A stretch of DNA of 64,000 nucleotides, from assembly GCF_018294505.1 (NCBI RefSeq), contig NC_057800.1, forward strand, positions 175,595,642 through 175,659,641, given 5' to 3'. Made by a program: the position numbers and the translations under genes. Under the pieces are notes generated by a model, which was not told where the DNA came from, made no database searches, and saw only the letters and a list, made by a program, of their open reading frames with translations. Origin of the DNA: Triticum aestivum (lineage: Eukaryota; Streptophyta; Magnoliopsida; Poales; Poaceae). This document shows positions 41,915-52,730 of this stretch, piece by piece (position 1 is the first letter of the stretch; the number at the start of each line of letters is the position of its first letter).

Positions 41915-44772
41915 GCATCATCGAAATCATCATGCCTAGCTAGGGGCGTTAAACGATAGCGCTTGTTGGGAGGCAACCCAATTTTATTTTAGTTTCTTGA
42001 TTTTTGGTTCTGTTTAGGAATAAATAATCCATCTAGATTCTTGTTAGATGTGGTTTTATGTTTTAATTAGTGTTTGTGCCAAGTAGAACCTTTGGGAAGA
42101 CTTGGGTGAAGTCTTTATGATCATGCTGTAAAAAAACAGAAACTTTAGCGCTCACGAGATTAGCTACAACTTTTTACTGGTGAGTGATATTTAGTTGATT
42201 CTTTTTGTAGATGATTAATAGACAAATTCCTCAGGTCCACTAATTTTTTTAAGAATTTTTGGAGTTCAGAAGTATACGTTTTATATAGATTACTACAGAC
42301 TGTTCTGTTTTTGACAGATTCTGTTTTCATTGTGTTGTTTGCTTATTTTGATGAATCTATGAGTAGTATCGGAGGGTATGGAACCATTGACAAGTTGGAA
42401 TACAGTAAATATTGCACCAATATGAATTTAGAATGAGTTCACAACAGTACCTAAGTGGTGATTTATTTTCTTATACTAACGGAGCTTACGAGTTTTCTAT
42501 TAAGTGTTGTGTTGTGAACTTTTCAAGTTTTGGGTAAAGATTCGATGGACTATTGAATAAGGAGTGGTACGAGCCTAAGCTTGGGGATTCCCAAGGCACC
42601 CCAAGGTAATATTCAAGGACAACCAAGAGCCTAAGCTTGGGGATGCCCCGGATGGCATCCCCTCTTTCGTCTTCGTTCATCGGTAACTTTACTTGGAGCT
42701 ATATTTTTATTCACCACATGATATGTGTTTTGCTTGGAGCGTCATTTTATTTTCTTTTGTTTTGCTTGATGTTTGAATAAAATACCAAGATCTGAAATTC
42801 TTAAACGTTAGAGTGTCTTCACATAGTTACATAATTATTCGACTACTCATTGATCTTCACTTATATCTTTTGGTGTAGTTTGTCATTTGCTCTAGTTCTT
42901 CACTTATATCTTATTAGAGCACGACGGTGGTTTTATTTTGAAAAAATAGATGAACTCTCATGCTTCACTTATATTATTTTGAGAGTCTTTAGAACAGCAT
43001 GGTAATTTTCTTTGGTTATGAATTTAGTCCTAATATGATGGGCATCCAGGAGGGGTATAATAAAAACTTTCATACAAAGTGCATTGAATACTATGAGAAG
43101 TTTGATTCCTTATGATTGTTTTGAGATATGAAGATGGTGATATTAGAGTCATGCTAGTTGAGTGGTTATGAATTTGAGAAATACTTATGTTAAAGTTTGT
43201 GATCCCCGTAGCATGCACGTATGGTGAACCGTTATGTGATGAAGTCGGAGCATGATTTATTTATTGATTTTCTTCCTTATGAGTGGCGGTCGGGGACGAG
43301 CGATACTCTTTTCCTACCAATCTATCCCCCTAGCTAGGAGCATGCGCGTAGTACTTCATTTTGATAACTAATATATTTTTTCACTAAGTATATGAGTTCT
43401 TTATGACTAATGTTGAGTCCATGGATTATACACACTCTCACCCTTCCACCATTGCTAGCCTCTCTAGTACCATGCAACTTTCGACGGTACCATACACCCA
43501 CCATATACCTTCCTCAAAACAGCCACCATACCTACCTATTATGGCATTTCCAAAGCCATTCCGACATATATTGCCATGCAACTTTCCACCGTACCGTTTA
43601 TTATGACACGCTCCATCATTGTCATATTGCTTTGCATGATCATGTAGTTGACATCGTATTTGTGGCAAAGCCACTTTCGTAATTCTTTCATACATGTCAC
43701 TCTTGATTCATTGCACATCCCGGTACACCGCCGGAGGCATTCATATAGAGACATATTTTGTTCTAATTATCGAGTTGTAGTTTTTGAGTTGTAAGTAAAT
43801 AAAAGTGTGATGATCATCATTATTAGAGCATTGTCCCAGTGAGGAAAGGATGATGGAGACTATGATTTCCCCACAAGTCGGGATGAGACTCCAGACGAAA
43901 AAATAAATAGAAGAGGCCAAAGAAGTCCCCCCCCCCCAAAAAAAGAGGCCATAAAAAAGATATAAGGCCCAAAAAAATGAGAGAAAAAGAGAAGGGGCAA
44001 TGCTACTATCCTTTTACCACACTTGTGCTTCAAAGTTGCACCATGATCTTCATGATAGAGAGTCTCCTATGTTGTCACTTTCATATACTAGCGGGAATCT
44101 TTCACTATAGAACTTGGCTTGTATATTCCAATGATGGGCTTCCTCAAAATGCCCTAGGTCTTCGTGAGCAAGCGAGTTGGATGCATGCCCACTTAGTTTC
44201 TTTTTGAGCTTTCATACACTTATATCTCTAGTGCATCCGTTGCATGGAAATCCCTACTCACTCGCATTGATATCTATTGATGGGCATCTCCATAGCCCGT
44301 TGATAAGCCTAGTTGATGTGAGACTATCTTCTCCTTTTTGTCTTCTCCACAACCACCATTCTATTCCACCTATAGTGCTATGTCCATGGCTCACGCTCAT
44401 GTATTGCGTGAAGATTGAAAAAGTTTGAGAACATCAAAAGTATGAAACAATTGCTTGGCTTGTCATTGGGGTTGTGCATGATTTAAATATTTTGTGTGAT
44501 GAAGATAGAGCATAGCCAGACTATATGTTGTAGGGATAGCTTGCTTTGGCCATGTTATTTCGAGAAGACATGATTGCTTTGTTAGTATGCTTGAAGTATT
44601 ATTGTTCTCATGTCAATATTAAACTTTTGTTTTGAATCTTATGGATCTGAATATTCTTGCCACAATAAAGAAGATTACATTGATAAGTATGTTAGGTAGC
44701 ATTCCACATCAAAAAGTCTATTTTTATCATTTACCTACTCGAGGACGAGCAGGAATTAAGCTTGGGGATGAT
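41915..44772. other. Non-coding internal region of the Sabrina/WHAM-like copy 1
   Basis: 2.9 kb without an acceptable gene. It contains two GAGCCTAAGCTTGGGGAT sequences (about 42570 and 42628), a C11-A7 run at about 43927-43944, and short frames (for example 43410-43682) with no domain. It ends with AATTAAGCTTGGGGATGAT just before the 3' LTR at 44773, the candidate polypurine tract. Confidence 0.6.
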
Positions 44773-46400
44773 TGATACGTCTCCAACGTATCTATAATTT
44801 TTTATTGTTCCATGCTATTATATTATCTCTTTTGGATGTTTAATGGGCTTTACTAAGCACTTTTACATGATTTTTGGGACTAACCTATTAAGCTAGAGCC
44901 CAATGCCAGTTTCTGTTTTTTTTTGCCTATTTCATTGTTTCGCATAAATGGAATATCAAACAGAGTCCAAATGGAATGAACCTTTCGGGAGTGTTATTTT
45001 TGGAACGGAAGCAATCCAGGAGACTTGGAGTAGACGTCAAGGAAGCTTCGAGGTGGCCATGAGGCAGGGAGGCGCGCCTGCCCCCTGGGCGTGCCCCCAC
45101 CCTCGTGGCTCCCCTGACCGACTTCTTTCTCCTATATATGTCCATATACCCTAAAAACATCGGAGAACAGAATAGATCGGGAGTTCCGCTGCCGCAAGCC
45201 TCCGTAGCCACCAAAAACCAATCGGGACCCTATTCCGGCACCCTGGCGGAGGGGGGATCCATCACCGGTGGCCATCTTCATCATGCCGGCGCTCTCCATG
45301 ACGAGGAGGGAGTAGTTCACCCTCGGGGCTGAGGGTATGTACCAGTAGCTATGTGCTTGATCTCTCTCTATCTCTCTCGTGTTCTTGAGGTGATACGATC
45401 TTGATGTATTGCGAGCTTTGCTATTATAGTTGGATCTTATGATGTTTCTCCCCCTCTACTCTCTTGTAATGGATTGAGTTTTCCCTTTGAAGTTGTCTTG
45501 TCGGATTGAGTCTTTAAGGATTTGAGAACACTTGATGTATGTCTTGCCGTGCTTATCTGTGGTGACAATGGGATATCACGTGATGCACTTGATGTATGTT
45601 TTGGTGATCAACTTGCGGGTTCCGCTCGTGAACTTATGCATAGGGGTTGGCACACGTTTTCGTCTTGACTCTCCGGTAGAAACTTTGGGGCACTCTTTGA
45701 AGTACTTTGTGTTGGTTGAATAGATGAATCTGAGATTGTGTGATGCATATCATATGATCATACCCACAGATACTTGAGGTGACATTGGAGTATCTAGGTG
45801 ACATTAGGGTTTTGGTTGATATGTATCTTAAGGTGTTATTCTAGTATGAAGTATTGAATAGATTGATCCGAAAGAATATCTTTGAGGTGGTTTCGTACCC
45901 TACAATAATCTCTTCATTTGTTCTCCGCTATTAGTGACTTTGGAGTGACTCTTTGTTGCATGTTGAGGGATAGTTATATGATCCAATTATGTTATTATTG
46001 TTGAGGGAACTTGTACTAGTGAAAGTATGAACCCTAGGCCTTGTTTCAACACATTGCAATACCGTTTGTGCTCACTTTTATCATTAGTTACCTTGCCATT
46101 TTTATAATTTCAGATTACAAAAACCTATATCTACCGTCCATATTGCACTTGTATCACTATCTCTTCGCCGAACTAGTGCACCTATACAATTTACCATTGT
46201 ATTGGGTGTGTTGGGGACACAAGAGACTCTTTGCTATTTGGTTGGATGGTTGTTTGAGAGAGACCATCTTCATCCTACGCCTCCCACGGGTTGATAAACC
46301 TTAGGTCATCCACTTGAGGGAAACTTGCTACTATCCTACAAACCTCTGCACTTGGAGACCCAACAACGTCTACAAGAAGAAGGTTGCGTACTAGACATCA
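44773..46400 (+). repeat. 3' LTR of the Sabrina/WHAM-like copy 1
   Basis: 1628 bases, direct repeat of 38309-39952 with scattered substitutions, followed by the TSD gtcca. Confidence 0.92.
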
Positions 46401-46828
46401 GTCCACGTGTCAACATATCATAGGTGCATCTCGCCCATTGGATGAGTGACACATGTGCCAACGTGGAGCTGACACATGGTTCCGTCAGCCAATGAGAATT
46501 TTACACGTGGAAAATCGGCATTGGTCTTGGCTGTTAGCGGGTTATCGGATCCAAAACCGGACCCGATAGCTTAACGACGACCCGTTATGGTGGATGCCAT
46601 GTGTCGGTCACCCTTGACAAAAGCACTTCCATGACGCGACATTTATCGTCATGGAAGTGGACACTTCCGTGATGATAATTTTGATAATGTCATGGAACAC
46701 TTCTTCGACAACACAGGTATAACTATCTTGTTTCTATCATAAAATCGTCATGGATGTACATGCATGACAGAAAACATGACCTACTTTCACAAACACGTAT
46801 CATCACGAAAGTGTATTTTTTTGTAGTG
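46401..46828. repeat. Right terminal region of CACTA 2
   Basis: After the TSD the CACTA sequence resumes: GACACATG-type motifs, an almost palindromic CACTTCCATGACG ... CGTCATGGAAGTG (about 46625-46660), further TCATGG motifs and the end TTTTTTTGTAGTG at 46828. The bases tat follow. Confidence 0.85.
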
Positions 46829-47877
46829 TATGCGGCTTTACTACTTTCACTTAGCCATAGGAGTTTGACAGTGGGGCTAAGGACTAGCCCCTGGTGCGTA
46901 TGCGGCCATCCGAACTAGGATGTCTTAGACGCATGACTGGGCGAAGGCCAGTCCTTCATATAGTACAAAGTAAATCGCGAAGGATTTGTAGTTAGTCGCC
47001 AAATTGCCGACCAGTTCTCGCCATATCATGACAGTCAGTTTTCGGCTTTCTCTACTAAGGTGTTGGACCGGACGAACCAGAAACACAGTCGCAGTAGTTC
47101 TCCCTTTACTACCTTAGCCCAACGAGTGGAATGTAAGGTGGTAATCACAGGAGCCGGGCAAGCCAACTATTGACCAAAGACATGATTCGGAGCTAATGCA
47201 TATAATGCAATATTCAGGATGCCGAAGTATACCCTAAAAGTATTCGGACTTTGGAATATATATGTAGCCAAATAGAGCCCCCAACATTTAGGCCGGACCA
47301 AAGTATATATGGCAATTTGAAGCAAAGAGGGAATACAGGTTATGGGACAAACCAATACCAAACAGGGGTTTGGCAAAAAACTGTTTCCATTATAATCTGA
47401 CTGATACGTCAAAACATGCTATTACAGATAATGCCATGAACATCAAGGCTATTTTACATGCCGAGAATTTGTAAACAAGGGAAAGCTGTATACAGGGCCT
47501 AAAAGAAAAGGTAGTCTTGAAGATCCCATGGATACCCTACCGCACGTCTGCGCTACTTTCGCCTAGGTGCAAGATCCTTTGAGAGGAGCGATCGACGATC
47601 GTTTCTATAAAATGGACATGGGAAAGAGCCCTTGTATGACCGTAAAGTGATTAGGTTTTAACGAACCTGTGATATGAGGGAAAAAAGGAAGGGAAGAAGG
47701 TTAAGGTCGAAGTAGGGTCGAGCCGCACTATGAACCTCGTCCATGTTGTGCCTCCGTCATTTCCCAAGGTATTTTAAGTGTGTAGTTATGAACATGCGGT
47801 ACATATGCCACGGTTAGATGGGGCGATTGACGGAGGTGGAACTGCTAGTCCATCTCTGAATTCACCGAGCCATCGTT
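46829..47877. other. Spacer of Fatima-like copy 2
   Basis: Same type of spacer as 24792-25991, in reverse: CACTTAGCCATAGGAGTTTG at about 46849 is the shared landmark. No gene is accepted; short frames lack domains. Confidence 0.55.
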
Positions 47878-48616
47878 CTACAGGGTAGGCCGGACTCGTT
47901 TGACAGTGTCCGGGGGCTTGATGGCCGACGAAGTGTTCGGCTTGATGAGGCCGCTCTGCACCTCAGCCGCAAGGGCCGCGGTATGCTCCTCAGTACGGAA
48001 GGAGCGCTCCATGTTTTCATTGACTGTGATAGATCCGCGAGGTCTGGGCATCTTAAGCTTTAAGTAAGCATAGTGCGGGACTGCATTGAAGCGGGCGAAG
48101 GCGGTTTGTCCGAGCAGTGCGTGAGAACCATTGCGAAAGGGGACAATGTCGAAGATCAAGTCTTCGCTTTGGAAGTTATCTGGTGAACCGAAGACTACTT
48201 CCAATGTTAAGGAACCTGTGCAGCGGGCCTCTATGTCGGGTATCACTCCTTTAAAGGTGGTGTTACTAGGCTTGATTCTTGATGGGTCGATACCCATCTT
48301 ACAAACAGTGTCTTGATAAATCAAGTTAAGACTGTTGCCGCCACCCATAAGGACTCGAGTGAGACGGAGTCCATCGATGATTGGATCGAGGACCAGGGCT
48401 GCTGAACCTCCATGACGGATACTGGTCGGGTGGTCCCTGCGATCGAAGGTGATCGGACAAGCCGACCAAGGATTGAATTTTGGGGCGACCGGCTCACAAG
48501 CATAGACGTCCCTTAGCGCGCGCTTGCGCTCCCTCTTGGGGATATGAGTGACGTGTATCATATTCACTGTTTTTACCTCCAGTGGAAATTTCTTATGCCC
48601 CCCTGTGTTCGGCGGG
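47878..48616 (-). pseudogene. Fatima-like copy 2 gag-protease, C-terminal part
   Basis: About 245 open codons from the break at 48616 (PPNTGGHKKFPLEVKT) to a stop at 47878. The protease region reads VLMGGGNSLNLIY, with glycine in place of the catalytic aspartate of VLMDGGSSLNL, so protease activity should be lost. Downstream FARFNAVPHYAYLKLKMPRP is conserved. The N-terminal part is not in this piece. Confidence 0.85.
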
Positions 48617-49087
48617 TGTCGGTGTCAAAACCGGCAGATCTCGGGTAGGGGGTACCGAACTGTGTGTCTAAGGTCGATGGTAACAGGAGACAGGGGACAC
48701 GATGTTTACCCAGGTTCGGGCCCTCTCTATGGAGGTAATACCCTACTTCCTGCTTGATTGATCTTGACGAATATGAGTATTACAAGAGTTGATCTACCAC
48801 AAGATCATAATGGCTAAAACCCTAGAAGCCTAGCCTGTATGATTATGATTGTCCCTATGGACTAAACCCTCCAGTTTATATAGACACCGGAGGGGACTAG
48901 GGTTGTACAAAGTCGGTTACAGAGAAAGGAATCTTCACATCCAAACGCCAAGCTTGCCATCCACGCCAAGGAGAGTCCCATCTGGACACGGGTAAGAGTC
49001 TTCGGTCTTGTATCTTCACAGCCCATCAGTCCGGCCCACGTCCAACAGGCCGGACGCCCGAGGACCCCTTAGTCCAGGACTCCCTCA
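48617..49087 (-). repeat. 3' LTR of Fatima-like copy 3
   Basis: 471 bases, the reverse complement of the LTR type at 10944-11414, from TGTCGGTGTCAAAACCGGC to GGACTCCCTCA on the plus strand. The TATA region (GGTTTATATAGACACC, plus strand CAGTTTATATAGAC at about 48872) is intact. Confidence 0.92.
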
Positions 49088-49518
49088 GTAGCCCCTGAAC
49101 CAGGCTTCAATGTCGATGAGTCCAGCACGCAGATTGTTTTCGGCATTGCAAGGCGGGTTCCTCCTCCGAATACTCTAAGACAGCCTTCGAACACAAAGAA
49201 CGTGTCCGGCTCTGCAAAACAAGTACCACACACAACCGCAGAGGGTATAATATTTCACGATTCCAATCTACTGACAACTTTTTGCAGCGTGACTCCACAT
49301 CACCATTCGGTCATTATTTTGAACCCTTTTACGGCCTGCCGCTCCATGTTTCAAGATGCGGTTTCATTGGCATGTCTTGTCAAAGCAAAGATCGTGTCCC
49401 CTTATTACGGGATTCTCATCAATACGGGTGTTGGTAATCCAATCGTGCCGTCTACGCGGCCCTTGTGTAACAGGTGAGTTTTAAGGAGAGTAGGGAGGTG
49501 CTTGACATTCGCTGCCTT

Positions 49519-49524
49519 TATAAA
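49519..49524 (+). promoter_or_regulatory. TATA box of the antisense gene, Fatima-like copy 3
   Basis: GCTGCCTTTATAAAGGGATA; TATAAA is 112 bases before the start position at 49636 and matches the box found in copy 1. The intervening leader is CT-rich (CACCTTCTCTCTCTTTGCC). Confidence 0.65.
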
Positions 49525-49635
49525 GGGATAAGGATTCACCCCCTTTCACCCACACCTTCTCTCTCTTTGCCGACCCATTCTCGAGCTCTAGCGCCCAAGT
49601 CCTAATCTCTTCCGCCTCAAAGAAATACTCCGACC

Positions 49636-52600
49636 ATATCCGGCTCCGGAGCGCAAGGCAAGTGGATAGCCTCCTCCGTCAAGGAGAAGGACATCAAGAA
49701 GCTCCGAGAGGCGGGGTATCTGGCCAAGGAAATCGCCCACCAGCTTCTGGCCAAGGGACAGATCGTCCCAACCCTGGACCCCCATGAGAGGTTGGTGTTC
49801 ATCCCCCACTTTGTCCGCAGGTTAGGGTTTCCTCTCCACCCTTTCGTCCATGGACTCATGTTCTACTACAAGTTAGATTTCCATGATCTAGCCCCAAATT
49901 CTTTCCTCAACATCTCGGCATTTATTGTCGTGTGCAAGGCCTTCCTCTGCATCCCCGCACTTCGGACTGTGGCTCAAGATTTTCAATGTAAAGCCGAAGG
50001 TGGTGGATGGCCAACACGCAGAGTGCGGAGGCGCCATGGCAAGCAATATGCCCAATGTCACATGGCCCAAAGGTACCTTTGTAGAGACCATCAAAGGGTG
50101 GTAGCAACCGTGGTTCTATATCATAGAGCCCCACGACGCCACCTGGGTCACGACTCCCGAATTTAAGTCCGGAGCCCCAATGCGGCCCACCTCCTGGCTA
50201 GAGAAGGGCCTGAATTGGGCTTCGTCGGACGAACTGACAGCGTTGCAGACGCGCATCCAGAGCATGGTGGACAAGAACATCAAGCTCGTCAACATGATCC
50301 AGGTGATGCTAGTTCGCCAAATCCTTCCATGCCAGAGCCGGACTTGCCATTTGTGAGAGTTCGGTCTGACCGAGCACCAGACCTTGCTACGGTTCTACGG
50401 AACCACACACGAGGACATCTGGAAGGTGCTCTTTAAGGGCAACAAGACGCTGTCGGAGACGAGCGAGGACCGTGGGCACGACCTGGCCCATCCCGCCAGT
50501 CTAGTAAGTCTTTCGCCTTTCAAGATGCATCCTTTACTTGCTTATTCAGGGAGGATGCCTAAACCTCCCTATTTATTTTTTCCAGGGCTGGACAAAGAAG
50601 GCGGAGCGGATTCAGAGTCTGGCTCCGCTACCCGAAGAACCAGCTATCCCGCTTCTAATGAAGATGCTAGTTCCGGTGCCCTATCAAGCGCCGGAGAAGA
50701 AGGCCAAGGGGACCAGAGGTGGTCTCCGCCGTAAGGGTGCTTCGGACACGACGCCCGAAGATACCGAGACTCGCTCCTCCGCCGCCGAGGACGACGATGA
50801 GGAGGATGAAGAAAGCAACTCCCCCCTTAAGGGGGAAGTAAGAAGAGGGCGGCCTCCACAAATCTGTAGGCAGAAGCCTCCAAGAAGGGGAAGGTCTCCC
50901 TCACGGATAGCTCCGCGTGGGACATCGACAGCAGCCCAGAGCGGCGCGCCAGGGATAATCCCCTAGCCAGATCGAAGTATTCGGAGGCTCTAACGCACTT
51001 ATATGTCCGACTTTTTTATTTCGCAATTCTAATGCGTTGAATCACGTGCTGCAGTCCGGCCCACGACAGCTCCCAGCAATCCTCATTCAGGGGTTCGCTG
51101 GATCCAAAGTCTATGGACAGCGAGTCGCCGCCAGCGACTTCCTCTCCCAAGGACAAGGGATACGCCGAGGTGTTGTCCTGAAGGACCTTCCCAGGCCAGG
51201 GAGAGGTTCAGGAGGCCGTCAGGGTGGCGCCAGAGGGTGACCCCTCGGCCGCCAGACACATGGGGGAGCGAGTCCCCCTAGAGACTGACGATGGGGGCCA
51301 CTTTCAGTTTGGTTCCCAGCCGGATATCACTCCGGAGTCCAATACGGCTCCGGATTCAGGCAAGCAGGTTCCTTTGAAAGGAGGTCCGCCTATTCCGCAG
51401 GTGCCCTCTGTCCCTCCAGAGGCACCAGATACTTTAATGGAAGCGCTGCAAGGCGCTTCCATCGTGGAAGAACACCGCACCCTTATGGGTATGGTGATTG
51501 AGAGGGTTCAGTCCGCTAAGAGCGGCTGACCGCGGCCTACACCCACCTTCTAACACGCTTTGACGTAGGCGACGTACTTATGTAAAAAGAAAATCACAGT
51601 ATAGACAGTAGCCCCTGAGACTCTGCCCGATGTTCGGAAAGAAGAGCCGGATAGAGGATCAAGTAGTTTTTTGCAGGAGACTAACCATATATGTCTATGT
51701 GAATAAGCAGGCGTTGCTGCTAGCCGCGACTTCTCATGTTGCCGAAGTCTCCGGACTGAAGCGGAGGCTGGAGCAGGCCAAGGAGGAGCTCAGCCAAGCA
51801 AGGAAACAACTGGAGGATAAGCAAGGTATGTAATGACCTGATGTATATAAAAAAGATTTGATGATTTATGTTGACTATAGTGCAACCGTATTTGTAGGAG
51901 CGACGACTAAGGTGGAAACCCTCAAGAAGGCACTGGCCGAGGCCCAATAGAAAGCGGCAAAAGAGCAGGACGCCCGTGAAAAACACGAGGCCAGGGTTGG
52001 TGAGGTCCAGCAGGAGCTCCAAGACGCCGTGAAGAAATGTGAGTCCTTGGAGCACGCTATTGCGGATCAAGAGACCGAACTCGCTAAGGCTCGCCAAAGT
52101 GCACAAGACGCCTGGGTTGAAGCCCAGGGCGCTCTCCAGGAGATTCAAGAGGCCAAGAAGATTGCAGCGGGTAAGGCCTTCATTATGAAGAGCAAATATG
52201 TGAAGAAGAGGTATCTCTTACTAACCCGGATTTGGAGTTCTCCAGGAGCGTTTGCGGACTTGCCGCGCAGTGCAGCCGACGCTGCAGAGTTCTTCTAAGC
52301 CGAAGAGGGGAGCTCGACGGAAAAGCTGTTCTGGTCGCAATACCTTGCACCATAACATCCGGTGCCCTTTAGCGACTAGCTAAAACAGTTGGTCGAACTG
52401 CATAGGGTGGCCGAACTGGCCATGCAGGATTTAATAGTCCAGCTGTGGCCTGCCGAAGCTATACCCAGCAGCTACTTTGGTCTTGTGAAGCGACTAGTGA
52501 ATGTGTGCCCTCTGCTTGACGTCATCAAGCAGTCGGCCTGCATCGAGGGCGCGCGGATGGCCTTCGCCCGCGTCAAGGTGCAATGGGCGAAGATGAACAC

Positions 52601-52730
52601 TGTCAAGCTCGTGACCGAGGGGCTGCCCGCTGGCAAGGAGCACCGCACGTCAGAATGTTATTTTGATGATGTCCTGGAGGGGTCCCACATTATGGCGGTG
52701 CAATGTGCAAAATACATTATCTTCAAATGA
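49636..52730 (+). pseudogene. Antisense intron-containing gene of Fatima-like copy 3
   Basis: Opposite strand to this element's gag. The start codon is ATA (49636-49638) where copy 1 has ATG. Exon 1 (49636-50503) holds the PF04195-like segment: IKKLREAGYL, FPLHPFVHGLMFYYKLDFHD, FGLWLKIFNV (after a frameshift near 49950), SWLEKGLNW; it has TAG and TGA stops in its later half and ends at CTA|GTAAGT. Exon 2 starts 50586 after TTTTTCCAG and codes a basic/acidic linker (EDDDEEDEESN). Later exons (about 51040-51528, 51700-51830, 51898-52290, 52390-52730) give a long coiled coil (VSGLKRRLEQAKEELSQARK) and the conserved end SYFGLVKRLVNVCPLLDVIK. Function unknown. Confidence 0.75.

Larger units (their letters stand above)
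38309..46400 (+). mobile_element. Non-autonomous gypsy retrotransposon, Sabrina/WHAM-like, copy 1, full length
   Basis: Two direct LTRs (38309-39952 and 44773-46400) with a perfect TSD, a tRNA-Asp-type primer site, a long gag-like frame and a polypurine-like tract before the 3' LTR. There is no protease, RT or integrase in 4.8 kb of internal sequence, so it depends on another element. The first 350 or so LTR bases resemble those of the Athila-type element at 56176, which suggests that lineage. It interrupts the subterminal repeats of CACTA 2. Family name is tentative. Confidence 0.88.
8604..46828 (+). mobile_element. CACTA transposon 2, carrying an En/Spm-type gene and nested retroelements
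   Basis: The right end at 46828 reads ...GTGTATTTTTTTGTAGTG, the reverse complement of CACTACAAAAAAATACAC. The body includes the plus-strand intron-rich gene (9586-37127), GGCC-rich subterminal repeats (37340-38308) and a terminal part (46401-46828). Two retrotransposons with perfect TSDs are inserted in it (10944-30020 and 38309-46400). No matching left CACTA end is seen from 8604 rightward, so the left end is probably beyond the window, with CACTA 1 inserted in between; 8604 is only the first base I can give it. To the right, Fatima-like copy 2 begins immediately; tat (46829-46831) would be the 3-bp TSD. The catalytic transposase (TNP2 type) is not visible. Confidence 0.7.
46829..48616 (-). 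mobile_element. Fatima-like gypsy retrotransposon, copy 2 (fragment between two insertions)
   Basis: On the minus strand this is gag-protease C-terminus plus the family's spacer. The left side is cut by the end of CACTA 2 and the right side by the LTR of Fatima-like copy 3 (48617), in the middle of the codons PPNTGG. The missing antisense gene and LTRs must lie beyond the two insertions. It is therefore the oldest layer seen in this part. Confidence 0.8.

Noticed and set aside
43410..43754. Overlapping frames of 67-90 codons on both strands
   Set aside because: Non-coding internal region; no domain and no start context; the corresponding region of copy 2 lies beyond the window, so conservation cannot be checked.
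50667..50861. Minus-strand frame over the antisense gene
   Set aside because: Shadow of an acidic/basic exon; no domain.
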